Made by a program: the position numbers and the translations under genes. Below the pieces are notes generated by a model. The model saw nothing but the letters and a program-made list of their open reading frames with translations, did not search any database and was not told where the DNA came from. Below, one piece after another: positions 1 through 8,047 of a stretch of DNA of 58,299 nucleotides; within the stretch, counting starts at the first letter, position 1; each line of letters starts with the position of its first letter. Location of the stretch: the NCBI GenBank assembly GCA_037134755.1, contig JBAXLO010000001.1, forward strand, positions 1-58,299. Direction: 5' to 3'. The stretch is from JBAXLO01 sp037134755 (GTDB taxonomy: Bacteria; Bacteroidota; Bacteroidia; Bacteroidales; JACABE01).

Positions 1-257
1 GGCAACTGATCCAACTCCTGATACACATATTCCACCTTTATAAGATTATTGAAACGGGAAGTATTAAAAGCAGCAGTAAAGTCATCTTTAAAACTATTTT
101 TAATAACAAAAACCACTTTGCCGAAGCCTGCTCTTATAGCATCATACACAGAATAGTCCATGATAGTTTCGCCCGAAGGACCTAACTTCTCTATTTGTTT
201 ATTTCCTCCGAAACGACTGCCCATTCCAGCAGCTAATATTACGAGTGTTGGTTGCAT
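1..257 (-). CDS. Sugar-phosphate nucleotidyltransferase (5' part only)
   Basis: The reverse strand from 257 reads an open frame that starts MQPTLVILAAGMGSRFGGNK and runs off the left edge of the window, so only about 85 N-terminal residues are visible. LAAGxGSRFGG...K is the nucleotide-binding signature of the NTP-transferase fold shared by glucose-1-phosphate thymidylyltransferases, UTP-glucose-1-phosphate uridylyltransferases and MobA-like enzymes. The following GPSGETIMDYSVYDAIRAGF is usual for Bacteroidota stand-alone nucleotidyltransferases that sit next to kinase or phosphotransferase genes. Substrate cannot be assigned from this fragment. The REP palindromes and the RAYT gene lie directly upstream of its start. 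Confidence 0.8.
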   Translation of the reverse strand, partial: MQPTLVILAAGMGSRFGGNKQIEKLGPSGETIMDYSVYDAIRAGFGKVVFVIKNSFKDDFTAAFNTSRFNNLIKVEYVYQELDQL

Positions 258-282
258 ATTCGTTTTTTTAGTATTTGTTGTT

Positions 283-365
283 ACCGCTTAGCCGATTTCC
301 GGCTTAGCGGTTATGATTCTATTCTTTTTTAATTGTATTACTTTCTTTTTAATCCGCTAAGCGGA
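283..365. repeat. REP palindromes on the downstream side of RAYT 1
   Basis: Two palindromes lie between the nucleotidyltransferase start and the RAYT stop. At 283-312 arms CCGCTTAGCC and GGCTTAGCGG enclose GATTTCC. At 353-365 is the compact palindrome TCCGCTAAGCGGA. Both carry the GCTAAGCG core that recurs around both RAYT genes of this window. Confidence 0.85.
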
Positions 366-376
366 ATTCGCAACAT

Positions 377-970
377 TTAATCATTTTCATATAAATCTAC
401 TATTCTATTATTGTTTAATATAATATATGATTGCACATAAAAATCTTCTATATCAAAATTAACTATTTCATAAGCTAATTCTTTATTTAATAATGTTCCT
501 TTTCTTTTACCAATATAATCTATAAAAGAAGAAAACTCCCAATCTTCCATTTTATCAACAAGTTTAGCTACAATAGGGTTTTGATGAATATAATAGAAAC
601 AATCTCTTGCATAATCACCTATTTGATAGTTTAATTGTTTGGCTCTTGTTTTATGAGAAAATAAAGAGCCTTTTCTAGCTTGTTGTTTATTTAATGCTTG
701 TGTGTATGAACTAAGCATAGTTCTTATTGATTTTGATAATGCTTGAGCAAAGATATTATTCTTTTCATTAGTATTTTCTTCAGCTTCTTTTTTAGTATTA
801 ATTAATAAATGAAAATGATTTGGCATAAGGCAATATGCAATTATATCAGCATAAGGTAGAATATGAGTTCTTATTTTTCTCATAAAAAACAAATAATTCT
901 CTCTATTGAAAAAGACTTGTTCATTGCTTCTATTATAGATATGATAAGTATAATTTTCTTTAAAGTTCAT
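377..970 (-). CDS. REP-associated tyrosine transposase (RAYT), copy 1
   Basis: This 197-aa protein belongs to the Y1/HUH transposase family related to IS200/IS605 TnpA. The HUH metal-binding motif is HFH at residues 52-54 within PNHFHLL, and YIHQNP (Y127) carries the likely catalytic tyrosine. RAYTs are single-copy, non-selfish-looking relatives of TnpA that nick and join REP hairpins. The gene is bracketed by REP palindromes at 283-365 and 998-1096, as expected for a REPtron. A second RAYT at 28282-28875 is about two-thirds identical, with the same start (MNFKENYTYH) and length. The frame is intact, so activity is plausible. A TACATTTG-like promoter box near 1099 points the other way and is not evidence for this gene. 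Confidence 0.92.
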   Translation of the reverse strand: MNFKENYTYHIYNRSNEQVFFNRENYLFFMRKIRTHILPYADIIAYCLMPNHFHLLINTKKEAEENTNEKNNIFAQALSKSIRTMLSSYTQALNKQQARKGSLFSHKTRAKQLNYQIGDYARDCFYYIHQNPIVAKLVDKMEDWEFSSFIDYIGKRKGTLLNKELAYEIVNFDIEDFYVQSYIILNNNRIVDLYEND

Positions 971-997
971 TACTTGTTTTTAAATTGTTTGTTTGTT

Positions 998-1096
998 GCC
1001 GCTTAGCCGATTTCCGGCTTTGCGGTTATTATCTAATCTTTATCTTTAGTTTGCTTTTTCTTTTATCCGCTAAGCGGTTTGGAACCGCTAAGCGGA
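998..1096. repeat. REP palindromes on the upstream side of RAYT 1
   Basis: At 998-1027 the arms GCCGCTTAGCC and GGCTTTGCGG repeat the palindrome at 283-312 with one arm change. At 1066-1096 two copies of CCGCTAAGCGG flank TTTGGAA, forming a longer palindrome. The arrangement mirrors the other side of the RAYT gene. Confidence 0.85.
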
Positions 1097-1261
1097 AATA
1101 CATTTGCATTAGCATCTTATTAAGTTTGTAAAAGTAGTAAAATTCTTAGAAACTGAGCTGATAAATTATTCCAATAAATCGAATAATATTGATAATTTAC
1201 TTAAAAAAGGTACTTAAAATGAAATTCAATGGAAATAGTGTTTTTGTAAAGCTTTAATTAT

Positions 1262-1347
1262 GACCTGAATCACTACCCTTTTTTTTGAGGGGAAGCAAAA
1301 CAGTCCTGTTTTGCTTCCCCTAGGATTCAGGAGTAGTGATTCAGGTC
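1262..1347. repeat. Nested perfect inverted repeats (possible cruciform)
   Basis: An outer perfect 15-bp inverted repeat (GACCTGAATCACTAC at 1262-1276 against GTAGTGATTCAGGTC at 1333-1347) encloses an inner perfect 15-bp inverted repeat (GGGGAAGCAAAACAG at 1289-1303 against 1306-1320) with a 2-base loop. No T-tract follows the inner stem, so a simple terminator role is not obvious. Neighbouring genes on both sides are on the minus strand. Confidence 0.85.
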
Positions 1348-1478
1348 TGTTTTAGTCACTTCCATTTTGAGGGGAGGCAATTCAGGTCTGTTTTAGACAC
1401 ATCCAATTTCAGGGGGAGCAATTCAGCCCTGTTTTGCTTCCCCCAGTTAATAATGGTGGCAAAACAGGATTATTTTAG
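1289..1478. repeat. 41-bp-period degenerate tandem repeat
   Basis: The string CTGTTTT (or TTATTTT in the last copy) recurs at 1306, 1347, 1388, 1429 and 1470, exactly 41 bp apart. Copies share TTCAGGTCTGTTTTAG followed by a G-rich GGGGAGGCAA-like segment. The first copy overlaps the nested palindrome at 1262-1347. The remaining gene-free sequence up to 1646 is AT-rich and shows nothing I can name. Confidence 0.8.
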
Positions 1479-1646
1479 TTAAATTTAACTTTTGTGGATA
1501 AACTGTAGAAAGATTTATCTTAAGTTGTTTTTATTAATAAAAAATGATTTTGGTATGATAATTTATAGAAGGACGACTCGTTTTTTCTTTGTTTTATGAA
1601 AACAAAAATTATAATGTTTTTTTAAAAATCTAGTTTAATGAAAACT

Positions 1647-2426
1647 CTATAACTTAAAAACAAATCCTGCCAAAGGAAGTAAATGCCATTGGTCGCCCGG
1701 TACATATTTGCCATAGCATAGTTTATATCCCAGTTCTATTTTGCATGTTTGCTTTTTAGAAATATAAGTCAAGCCAAGATTATGTTCCATAAAATAATTA
1801 AAATCAGTATTGCTAAACCAAAAGTTGTCAACACTTAATTGCCAGCCCAAACGTCTAATAATCGTCCCTCTAAAATCAATACCGGCATCAAGTTCAGGCT
1901 GGTTGTAGAAAACAGCAAGTCGGGGATAGAAAATAGGGAAATCAATAGTTGACTGTGGATTTAACTCGCCGGAATTAATGGCAAATTTAAATCCTGCATT
2001 AATAGTTAAAATTGCTTTCTTAAATGGGATATATGAAACTAAAAGTTGGTTATTAATTGCAAGCATATCAGGTATTTTGTATTCGGGTGAGATTAATCCT
2101 CCGGTACCTTTTGTAGCAACAGTCCGCATAAAAATGGAAGGATAAAAGATGCCATGCTTACTGGCAAAATAAAAGCCATGATAACTTCCCCAGTATTTCT
2201 TTATCTGAAAATTAGGTAATAGAAAACATACAATTAAATGTGGAGAAGATATTTGTAAATCATCTTTTAAACCATAAGAAGATTCGTCTAGGATGCCAAG
2301 TTCAAACCTATGTTTGGGCATTGTAAAAGCGGTGCCATTATTAAAATATTTGTAAGATAAACTATCCTGAGCATTCAAACTTAAGATGCTTAAGTTTATT
2401 ATTATAATGAATAAATATTTTTTCAT
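1647..2426 (-). CDS. Predicted outer-membrane beta-barrel protein
   Basis: A 259-aa protein with a signal peptide (MKKYLFIIIINLSILSLNAQ, cleavage after NAQ). The mature part alternates hydrophobic and polar residues, is rich in Tyr, Phe and Gly, and ends in a terminal Leu preceded by aromatic residues (GFVFKL), as outer-membrane barrels do. No enzymatic motif is visible. It starts 11 nt after the stop of the upstream lipoprotein phosphodiesterase-like gene on the same strand, so the two are probably co-transcribed. It could instead be a periplasmic beta-rich protein. No specific family is recognised. Confidence 0.6.
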   Translation of the reverse strand: MKKYLFIIIINLSILSLNAQDSLSYKYFNNGTAFTMPKHRFELGILDESSYGLKDDLQISSPHLIVCFLLPNFQIKKYWGSYHGFYFASKHGIFYPSIFMRTVATKGTGGLISPEYKIPDMLAINNQLLVSYIPFKKAILTINAGFKFAINSGELNPQSTIDFPIFYPRLAVFYNQPELDAGIDFRGTIIRRLGWQLSVDNFWFSNTDFNYFMEHNLGLTYISKKQTCKIELGYKLCYGKYVPGDQWHLLPLAGFVFKL

Positions 2427-2437
2427 AATCTATTTTA

Positions 2438-3535
2438 TTATTTAGATAAACTTATGGATACACTTAACGGGCAATGATCAGATTCAGGAAGTGCTTCCTG
2501 ATGCGTGACTACCGAATTAGTAATCCAGCTTTTATTAGTAAACAAATGATCGAGCGTTCGATCCCAGAAATGGGTTGGTCTATCAGTATGTGTAAAATAT
2601 TTATATTGATTTATAATATAGTCGGTAGTTGGGACTGCAGGTTTGTATTTAGTGTATAAATAATTCAACCAAGTTTGTTCGGGAGTATAATTACTTCCAT
2701 CTTTATGAGGACCACTACTTGAAGTATGATAAGATTCGCCGGGACACATATCCTGAATACAAAAGTCAGTAGTGTCCGAATTAGGTGGCAATGTATTTAA
2801 ATCGCCACCAGCAACAAATATTCCTCCCATATTATTTATCCTGTCTAATTCATTCACAAAGCTTACAATATGTTTATACTTTGAATCATCAGTTGCAAAG
2901 GCAGAAGCATGAATATTTACAGCATAAAAATTATTATTATGAGGCAAATTAACTTTACAATTAAGCATGCAACATCTTTCATAAAAATAACGAGTCAAAT
3001 TATCCTGATCATTACGCAAAGCAAGCTGAATACGATGCGCATCAGTAAGACTCCAGCGAGAGAGAATCATATTTGTTTCTTCTAATCTACCAATACCATC
3101 GCTGGGTATAAACTGAGCTTTCCATTGAAAAGCCGACACTGCATAATTAAAATAAGTATGATTTAATATCCATCGTACCTGATCAATATAAGCCGAACGC
3201 TTAGAGTTTAAATCTACTTCCTGAAGCAAAAGGATGTCAGGTTTCAGAAGATTAATCCTATTAACAATTGCTGTAAGATTGGTGTAAATTTCATCCGGAG
3301 TAAAAATAACCCTGCTTCCACAAGCATCACCAAACCATGGCAATCTACCGGCACCAAACCTGATATTCCATGTCATAACTTTAAGAGAAGTAAATGTGTC
3401 GGGAACATATTTAATAGTACTAGCCGAATAATACTGAGCATCTTCAATGTCATTAAAACCTGTTGCCATAGGTTCGCATGAGTTAAAGATGATACCTGTT
3501 AAGAATAGTATGAAAAGCGTATAGATTTTATTCAA
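2438..3535 (-). CDS. Lipoprotein endonuclease/exonuclease/phosphatase (EEP) family hydrolase
   Basis: The 365-aa product has a lipoprotein signal with lipobox FNSC (Cys at residue 20), so it should be anchored in the envelope. The EEP fold motifs follow in order: MTWNIRFG, LQEVDL (metal-binding Glu), AVNIHAS, AGGDLNT and the C-terminal SDHCPL carrying the catalytic Asp-His pair. Members cleave phosphodiester bonds in nucleic acids, sphingomyelin or inositol phosphates. The substrate is not readable here. All catalytic motifs look intact. A promoter with TTG-N18-TACTTTTA lies about 70 nt upstream. Its partner downstream is the predicted barrel protein. Confidence 0.85.
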   Translation of the reverse strand: MNKIYTLFILFLTGIIFNSCEPMATGFNDIEDAQYYSASTIKYVPDTFTSLKVMTWNIRFGAGRLPWFGDACGSRVIFTPDEIYTNLTAIVNRINLLKPDILLLQEVDLNSKRSAYIDQVRWILNHTYFNYAVSAFQWKAQFIPSDGIGRLEETNMILSRWSLTDAHRIQLALRNDQDNLTRYFYERCCMLNCKVNLPHNNNFYAVNIHASAFATDDSKYKHIVSFVNELDRINNMGGIFVAGGDLNTLPPNSDTTDFCIQDMCPGESYHTSSSGPHKDGSNYTPEQTWLNYLYTKYKPAVPTTDYIINQYKYFTHTDRPTHFWDRTLDHLFTNKSWITNSVVTHQEALPESDHCPLSVSISLSK

Positions 3536-3604
3536 TTGTAAAACATTTTAATTCAACAATAGAGAAATAACAAACAAAATTATTACTTTGTTAATAATAA
3601 GATG

Positions 3605-3633
3605 TAAAAGTAGTAAATAATTAAATAAATCAA
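3605..3633 (-). promoter_or_regulatory. Promoter for the EEP lipoprotein operon
   Basis: On the minus strand TTG (3633-3631) is followed after 18 nt by TACTTTTA (3612-3605), one base off the Bacteroidota -7 consensus TAnnTTTG with the accepted 17-23 nt spacing. Confidence 0.5.
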
Positions 3634-3730
3634 AGAAAAAATAAAACATTTTTGTTTTCATGCACAATTCATAATTAATTTGTACTTTTGGTGATTAGTT
3701 TTAGATGTTAATTCTAATTAATTATACAAA

Positions 3731-5191
3731 ATGAAAACAAAGCCTATTACCTTTATAACTATTGTTTTGCTTAGCATGCTTATTAGTATTAATGCTGTCT
3801 CGCAAAAAGTAAATCCTCCTGCACCTTATGGCGCTCTCCCCAGCGAACGTCAGCTGGCATGGCACGAAATGGAGTTCTATGGTTTTATACATTATACCGT
3901 TAACGCTTTTACCGATAGAGAATGGGGCAATGGCGATGAAGACCCTTCTATATTTGCTCCAACACAGTTGGATGTAAACCAATGGGCGAAGACGGCAAAG
4001 GCAGCAGGCATGAAAGCTTTGATATTAACTGCCAAGCACCATGATGGATTTTGTTTGTGGCCAAGTAAATATACAGAACATTCAATAAAGAATAGTCCCG
4101 TAAAAGATCATAATATAGTTAAGGAACTGGCAGCAGCATGCAAAGCAAACGGTTTAAAGTTTGGTGTTTATCTTTCGCCATGGGACAGGAATAGTGCCAT
4201 GTATGCCGATACCGCTTATATTACTTATTATAGAAAACAGTTAACTGAATTGCTAACGGAAAATGGTGATATCTTCGAGGTTTGGTTTGATGGTGCCAAT
4301 GGTGGTGATGGTTATTATGGTGGAGCAAAAGAAAAGCGTACTATTGATAAGAAAACATATTATCAGTGGGATAAAACACGTGCATTGGTTCGCAAACTTC
4401 AACCTAATGCATGTATGTTTAGTGATGCCGGTCCTGATTGTCGTTGGTGTGGAAACGAAGATGGTATAGCTGGAGTTACTAATTGGAATACTATAAATAC
4501 AATTGGTTTATTTCCCGGTATAGCTAATCAGAACGAATTAAATTCAGGTGTTCGTAATGGTAGTGACTGGATTCCTGCCGAAACAGATGTATCTATTCGT
4601 CCGGGCTGGTTTTATCATGCAAGTCAGGACAGCAATGTAAAATCTCCAAAAAAACTTTTGGAAATATATTATAACTCTGTTGGAAGAGGTTCAAATCTTT
4701 TATTAAATTTGCCACCTGATAAAAGAGGTTTAATTCATGAAAATGATGTTAAATCTTTAAAAGAAATGCGAAAGATACTTGATGAAACATTTGCTAATAA
4801 TCTTGCTAAAGGTAAAAAAGTAACTGCTTCAAACTACAGAGGGAATGATAAACTTTATGCTCCTGCTAATACAATTGATAATAATAAAGATACTTACTGG
4901 GCAACCGATGATAAAATAAAAAGTCCAGAACTGATAGTTGATTTTGGTGATAAAGTAACTTTCAACAGGGTTAAAGTTAAAGAATATATTAAATTTGGAC
5001 AACGTATAGAAGGCTTTGCAATAGACTATTGGAACAACGGGAAATGGGAACTATTGGAAGAAGGCACAAGTATAGGTTATCAAAGAATACTTTGCACTAA
5101 GAATGTTACAACAACAAAGGTTAAATTAAGGATAACAAAGAGTCCTGTATGTGTTGCTATTTCTGAATTTGGAATATATTTACAAAAATAA
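3731..5191 (+). CDS. Alpha-L-fucosidase, GH29, with C-terminal F5/8-type carbohydrate-binding domain
   Basis: The 486-aa product has a signal peptide to about residue 24 (NAVSQ), so it is exported, probably to the periplasm. The GH29 barrel spans about residues 35-345. It contains the GFIHYTVN and TAKHHDGFCLW (His103/His104) substrate-binding motifs and EVWFDGANG with the probable catalytic nucleophile Asp187. WFDGAN is typical of the alpha-1,3/1,4-fucosidase subgroup (GH29-B). Residues about 355-486 form an F5/8 C (discoidin-like) domain, the usual GH29-B appendage. It is the first gene of the sugar operon and stops 3 nt before xylB. Fucose and xylose occur together in plant xyloglucan, so a role in trimming such oligosaccharides is a reasonable inference. 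A TACTTTTG box at 3683-3690 is a possible promoter. Confidence 0.92.
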   Translation: MKTKPITFITIVLLSMLISINAVSQKVNPPAPYGALPSERQLAWHEMEFYGFIHYTVNAFTDREWGNGDEDPSIFAPTQLDVNQWAKTAKAAGMKALILTAKHHDGFCLWPSKYTEHSIKNSPVKDHNIVKELAAACKANGLKFGVYLSPWDRNSAMYADTAYITYYRKQLTELLTENGDIFEVWFDGANGGDGYYGGAKEKRTIDKKTYYQWDKTRALVRKLQPNACMFSDAGPDCRWCGNEDGIAGVTNWNTINTIGLFPGIANQNELNSGVRNGSDWIPAETDVSIRPGWFYHASQDSNVKSPKKLLEIYYNSVGRGSNLLLNLPPDKRGLIHENDVKSLKEMRKILDETFANNLAKGKKVTASNYRGNDKLYAPANTIDNNKDTYWATDDKIKSPELIVDFGDKVTFNRVKVKEYIKFGQRIEGFAIDYWNNGKWELLEEGTSIGYQRILCTKNVTTTKVKLRITKSPVCVAISEFGIYLQK

Positions 5192-5194
5192 TTT

Positions 5195-6685
5195 ATGACA
5201 TTACTTGGTTACGATTTAGGAAGTTCTTCAGTAAAAGCCTCATTAATTGATGCCATTACCGGGAAATGTATTGCTAAGGCACAGTATCCGGATACTGAGA
5301 TGAAGATAAATGCACCGCAAGCAGGTTGGGCAGAACAAGACCCTGAAATATGGTGGGAATATATTGGCAAGGTTACTAAACTTATCCTTTCAAATCCCGG
5401 TGTTGATGCCAATGATATAAAAGCCATTGGTATTTCCTATCAGATGCATGGTTTGGTTTTGATTGATAAGGAAAAGAAAGTTCTTCGCCCTTCTATTATC
5501 TGGTGCGATAGCCGTGCAGTTCCTTATGGTGAAAAAGCTTTTAAAGAGATAGGTGAAGAGAAATGTTTGGAAGAATTATTAAATTCACCCGGCAACTTTA
5601 CTGCCTCAAAACTTAAATGGGTTAAGGAAAACGAGCCTGCTATATATAATAAGGTATATAAGATGTTGCTTCCCGGAGATTATATTGCGATGATGCTTAC
5701 TGGTGAATGCAAAACTACTACAATAGGTTTGTCGGAAGGTATTCTGTGGAACTTTAAGAAGGAAGATATTGCTGATATGCTTTTGGATTATTATGGTATT
5801 AATAAAGATTTAATTCCTGATAGAACTCCTATTATGGGCATTCAGGGGAAAGTAAATAAGATGGCTTCTGAATTGCTTGGCCTTCCTGAGGGGATTCCTG
5901 TTGCATATCGTGCCGGCGATCAACCTAATAATGCACTTTCGTTAAATGTTCTCAATCCCGGGGAGGTGGCTGCAACGGCAGGCACCTCAGGTGTAGTTTA
6001 TGGTGTTAATGATAAGATTCTATTTGACCCTGCTTCCAGAGTAAATACCTTTGTACATGTAAATCATACTAAAGATAAGCCTCGTTATGGGGTATTGCTT
6101 TGCATTAATGGCACAGGTATTTTGTATTCTTGGATGAAAAGAATGTTTGGAGGTAAATATTCTTATGATGAACTGAATCTTAAAGCTGAGAAGGCAAATA
6201 TTGGTTCGGATGGTTTGATATTTATCCCTTTCGGGAATGGCTCTGAAAGAATGCTTGGCAATAAGATTGTAAATGCCGGTATGATGAATCTTAATTTTAA
6301 TATTCATGGTGAAAATGAACTGATACGTTCTGCAATTGAGGGCATAGCTTTCTCTTTTGCTTATGGTATGAAAATCTTAAATAGCACAGGAGTTCAGACT
6401 AAGACTATCAAAGCAGGCAATGCTAATTTGTTTTTAAGTCCTGTGTTCAGGCAGACTTTAGCCAATGCCACAGGTTCTATTATTGAATTATATGATACCG
6501 ATGGAGCCACTGGAGCTGCAATTGGAGCAGGAATTGGTTCAGGTATTTATAAATCGGAAGAAGAAGCTTTCAAGAATTTAAATGTAATCGGCATTACCAA
6601 ACCTGATAGTAATGCTATTGAAATGACAACCACTGCTTGCGAAAAATGGATTCATACATTAGAAACGCAGTTAACAAATTTATAA
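5195..6685 (+). CDS. xylB: Xylulokinase
   Basis: A 496-aa FGGY-family kinase that phosphorylates D-xylulose to D-xylulose 5-phosphate in the cytoplasm. Visible motifs are the N-terminal phosphate-binding GYDLGSSSVKA, SYQMHGLVLID, the substrate-binding IIWCDSRA, and GDQPNNAL with the probable catalytic base Asp242 followed by the AATAGTSG nucleotide loop. Length matches the family. It lies between the fucosidase (3 nt upstream) and xylose isomerase (21 nt downstream), which strongly supports xylulose over other FGGY substrates. Confidence 0.95.
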   Translation: MTLLGYDLGSSSVKASLIDAITGKCIAKAQYPDTEMKINAPQAGWAEQDPEIWWEYIGKVTKLILSNPGVDANDIKAIGISYQMHGLVLIDKEKKVLRPSIIWCDSRAVPYGEKAFKEIGEEKCLEELLNSPGNFTASKLKWVKENEPAIYNKVYKMLLPGDYIAMMLTGECKTTTIGLSEGILWNFKKEDIADMLLDYYGINKDLIPDRTPIMGIQGKVNKMASELLGLPEGIPVAYRAGDQPNNALSLNVLNPGEVAATAGTSGVVYGVNDKILFDPASRVNTFVHVNHTKDKPRYGVLLCINGTGILYSWMKRMFGGKYSYDELNLKAEKANIGSDGLIFIPFGNGSERMLGNKIVNAGMMNLNFNIHGENELIRSAIEGIAFSFAYGMKILNSTGVQTKTIKAGNANLFLSPVFRQTLANATGSIIELYDTDGATGAAIGAGIGSGIYKSEEEAFKNLNVIGITKPDSNAIEMTTTACEKWIHTLETQLTNL

Positions 6686-6706
6686 ACAAAAAATACAATA
6701 ATAATT

Positions 6707-8035
6707 ATGGAGTATCTTACAGGTGACGTTGAATTCTTTCATGGAATAGGAAGAATTAAGTTTGAAGGTAGAAGTTCAAGGAATCCCTTGGCATATAAGT
6801 GGTACAACGAAAATCAGATCGTTGGCGGAAAGACGATGAAGGAACACATGCGCTTTGCAGTTGCTTACTGGCATAGTTTCTGCGGTACCGGTGCCGATCC
6901 TTTTGGTCCCGGAACTAAGATTTATCCTTGGGCCGACATTAAAGATCCTATTGAAAAGGCTAAGGCTAAGATGGATTTCGCTTTTGAGTTTATTAGTAAG
7001 TTGGGTGTGCCTTTTTATTGTTTTCATGATTATGATTTAGTTGAAGAGGCTGATTCTATCTTGGAATCTGAGAAAAGACTTCTGACTATGGTTGAGTATG
7101 CTAAGCAGAAACAAGCTGCTTCAGGTGTTAAGCTTTTGTGGGGAACTGCAAATGTATTTTCAAATCCAAGATACATGAATGGTGCTTCTACCAACCCTGA
7201 TTTCCATGCTTTATCTCATGCCGGAACTCAGGTTAAGAATGCCATAGATGCTACCATTGCTCTCGGTGGTCAGAATTATGTTTTCTGGGGTGGAAGAGAA
7301 GGTTATATGACTTTGTTGAATACTGATATGAAACGCGAGAAAGAACATTTAGGTCGTTTCTTAACTATGGCAAGAGATTATGCCCGCAAACAAGGGTTTA
7401 AAGGAACTTTCTTAATTGAACCTAAACCCATGGAACCTACTAAACACCAATATGATTTTGATACAGAAACAGTGATTGGTTTCTTACGCTATTTTGGTTT
7501 AGAAAACGATTTCAAATTAAATATTGAAGTTAATCATGCAACATTAGCCGGTCATACTTTCCAGCATGAACTGCAATGTGCTGCTGATGCTGGTTTGTTA
7601 GGTAGTATTGATGCCAATCGTGGAGACTATCAGAATGGCTGGGATACTGATCAGTTTGTTTTGAATATTTATGAGACTATTGAAGCTATGCTAGTGATAC
7701 TTGGCAATGGTGGTTTCACTAATGGAGGTATTAATTTTGATGCTAAGATAAGAAGAAACTCTACGGATCCTCAGGATTTATTTATAGCACATATCTCTGC
7801 TATGGATGTGTTTGCCCGTGCTTTGGTTATAGCTAATGAATTGCTTACAAATTCCGAACTTCCACAATGGAAGAAAGAGCGTTATGCTTCTTTTGATTCA
7901 GGTAAGGGTTTGGCTTATGAACAAGGTAAGCTTACACTTGAAGATCTAAGGACTTATGCAATAGAAAACGGTGAGCCTGAGATGAGAAGTGGCAAGCAGG
8001 AATTGTACGAACAGTTAATTAATCTATACATTTAA
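6707..8035 (+). CDS. xylA: Xylose isomerase
   Basis: The 442-aa enzyme interconverts D-xylose and D-xylulose in the cytoplasm and is close in length to the 440-aa E. coli protein. It has the catalytic FHDYD (His107, Asp110), VFWGGREGY, the metal-ligand LIEPKPMEPTKHQYD (Glu238, Lys240), IEVNHATLAGHTFQHEL, and the C-terminal metal-binding DANRGDYQNGWDTDQF. This is the longer class II type. It sits between xylB and the sugar transporter, completing the isomerase pathway to xylulose 5-phosphate. Confidence 0.97.
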   Translation: MEYLTGDVEFFHGIGRIKFEGRSSRNPLAYKWYNENQIVGGKTMKEHMRFAVAYWHSFCGTGADPFGPGTKIYPWADIKDPIEKAKAKMDFAFEFISKLGVPFYCFHDYDLVEEADSILESEKRLLTMVEYAKQKQAASGVKLLWGTANVFSNPRYMNGASTNPDFHALSHAGTQVKNAIDATIALGGQNYVFWGGREGYMTLLNTDMKREKEHLGRFLTMARDYARKQGFKGTFLIEPKPMEPTKHQYDFDTETVIGFLRYFGLENDFKLNIEVNHATLAGHTFQHELQCAADAGLLGSIDANRGDYQNGWDTDQFVLNIYETIEAMLVILGNGGFTNGGINFDAKIRRNSTDPQDLFIAHISAMDVFARALVIANELLTNSELPQWKKERYASFDSGKGLAYEQGKLTLEDLRTYAIENGEPEMRSGKQELYEQLINLYI

Positions 8036-8047
8036 TACCTATAAATT

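Noticed and set aside
1289..1320. Rho-independent terminator
   Set aside because: The 15-bp GC-moderate stem has only a 2-base loop, is followed by TAGGATT rather than a T-tract, and lies upstream of, not downstream of, the nearest minus-strand gene start.
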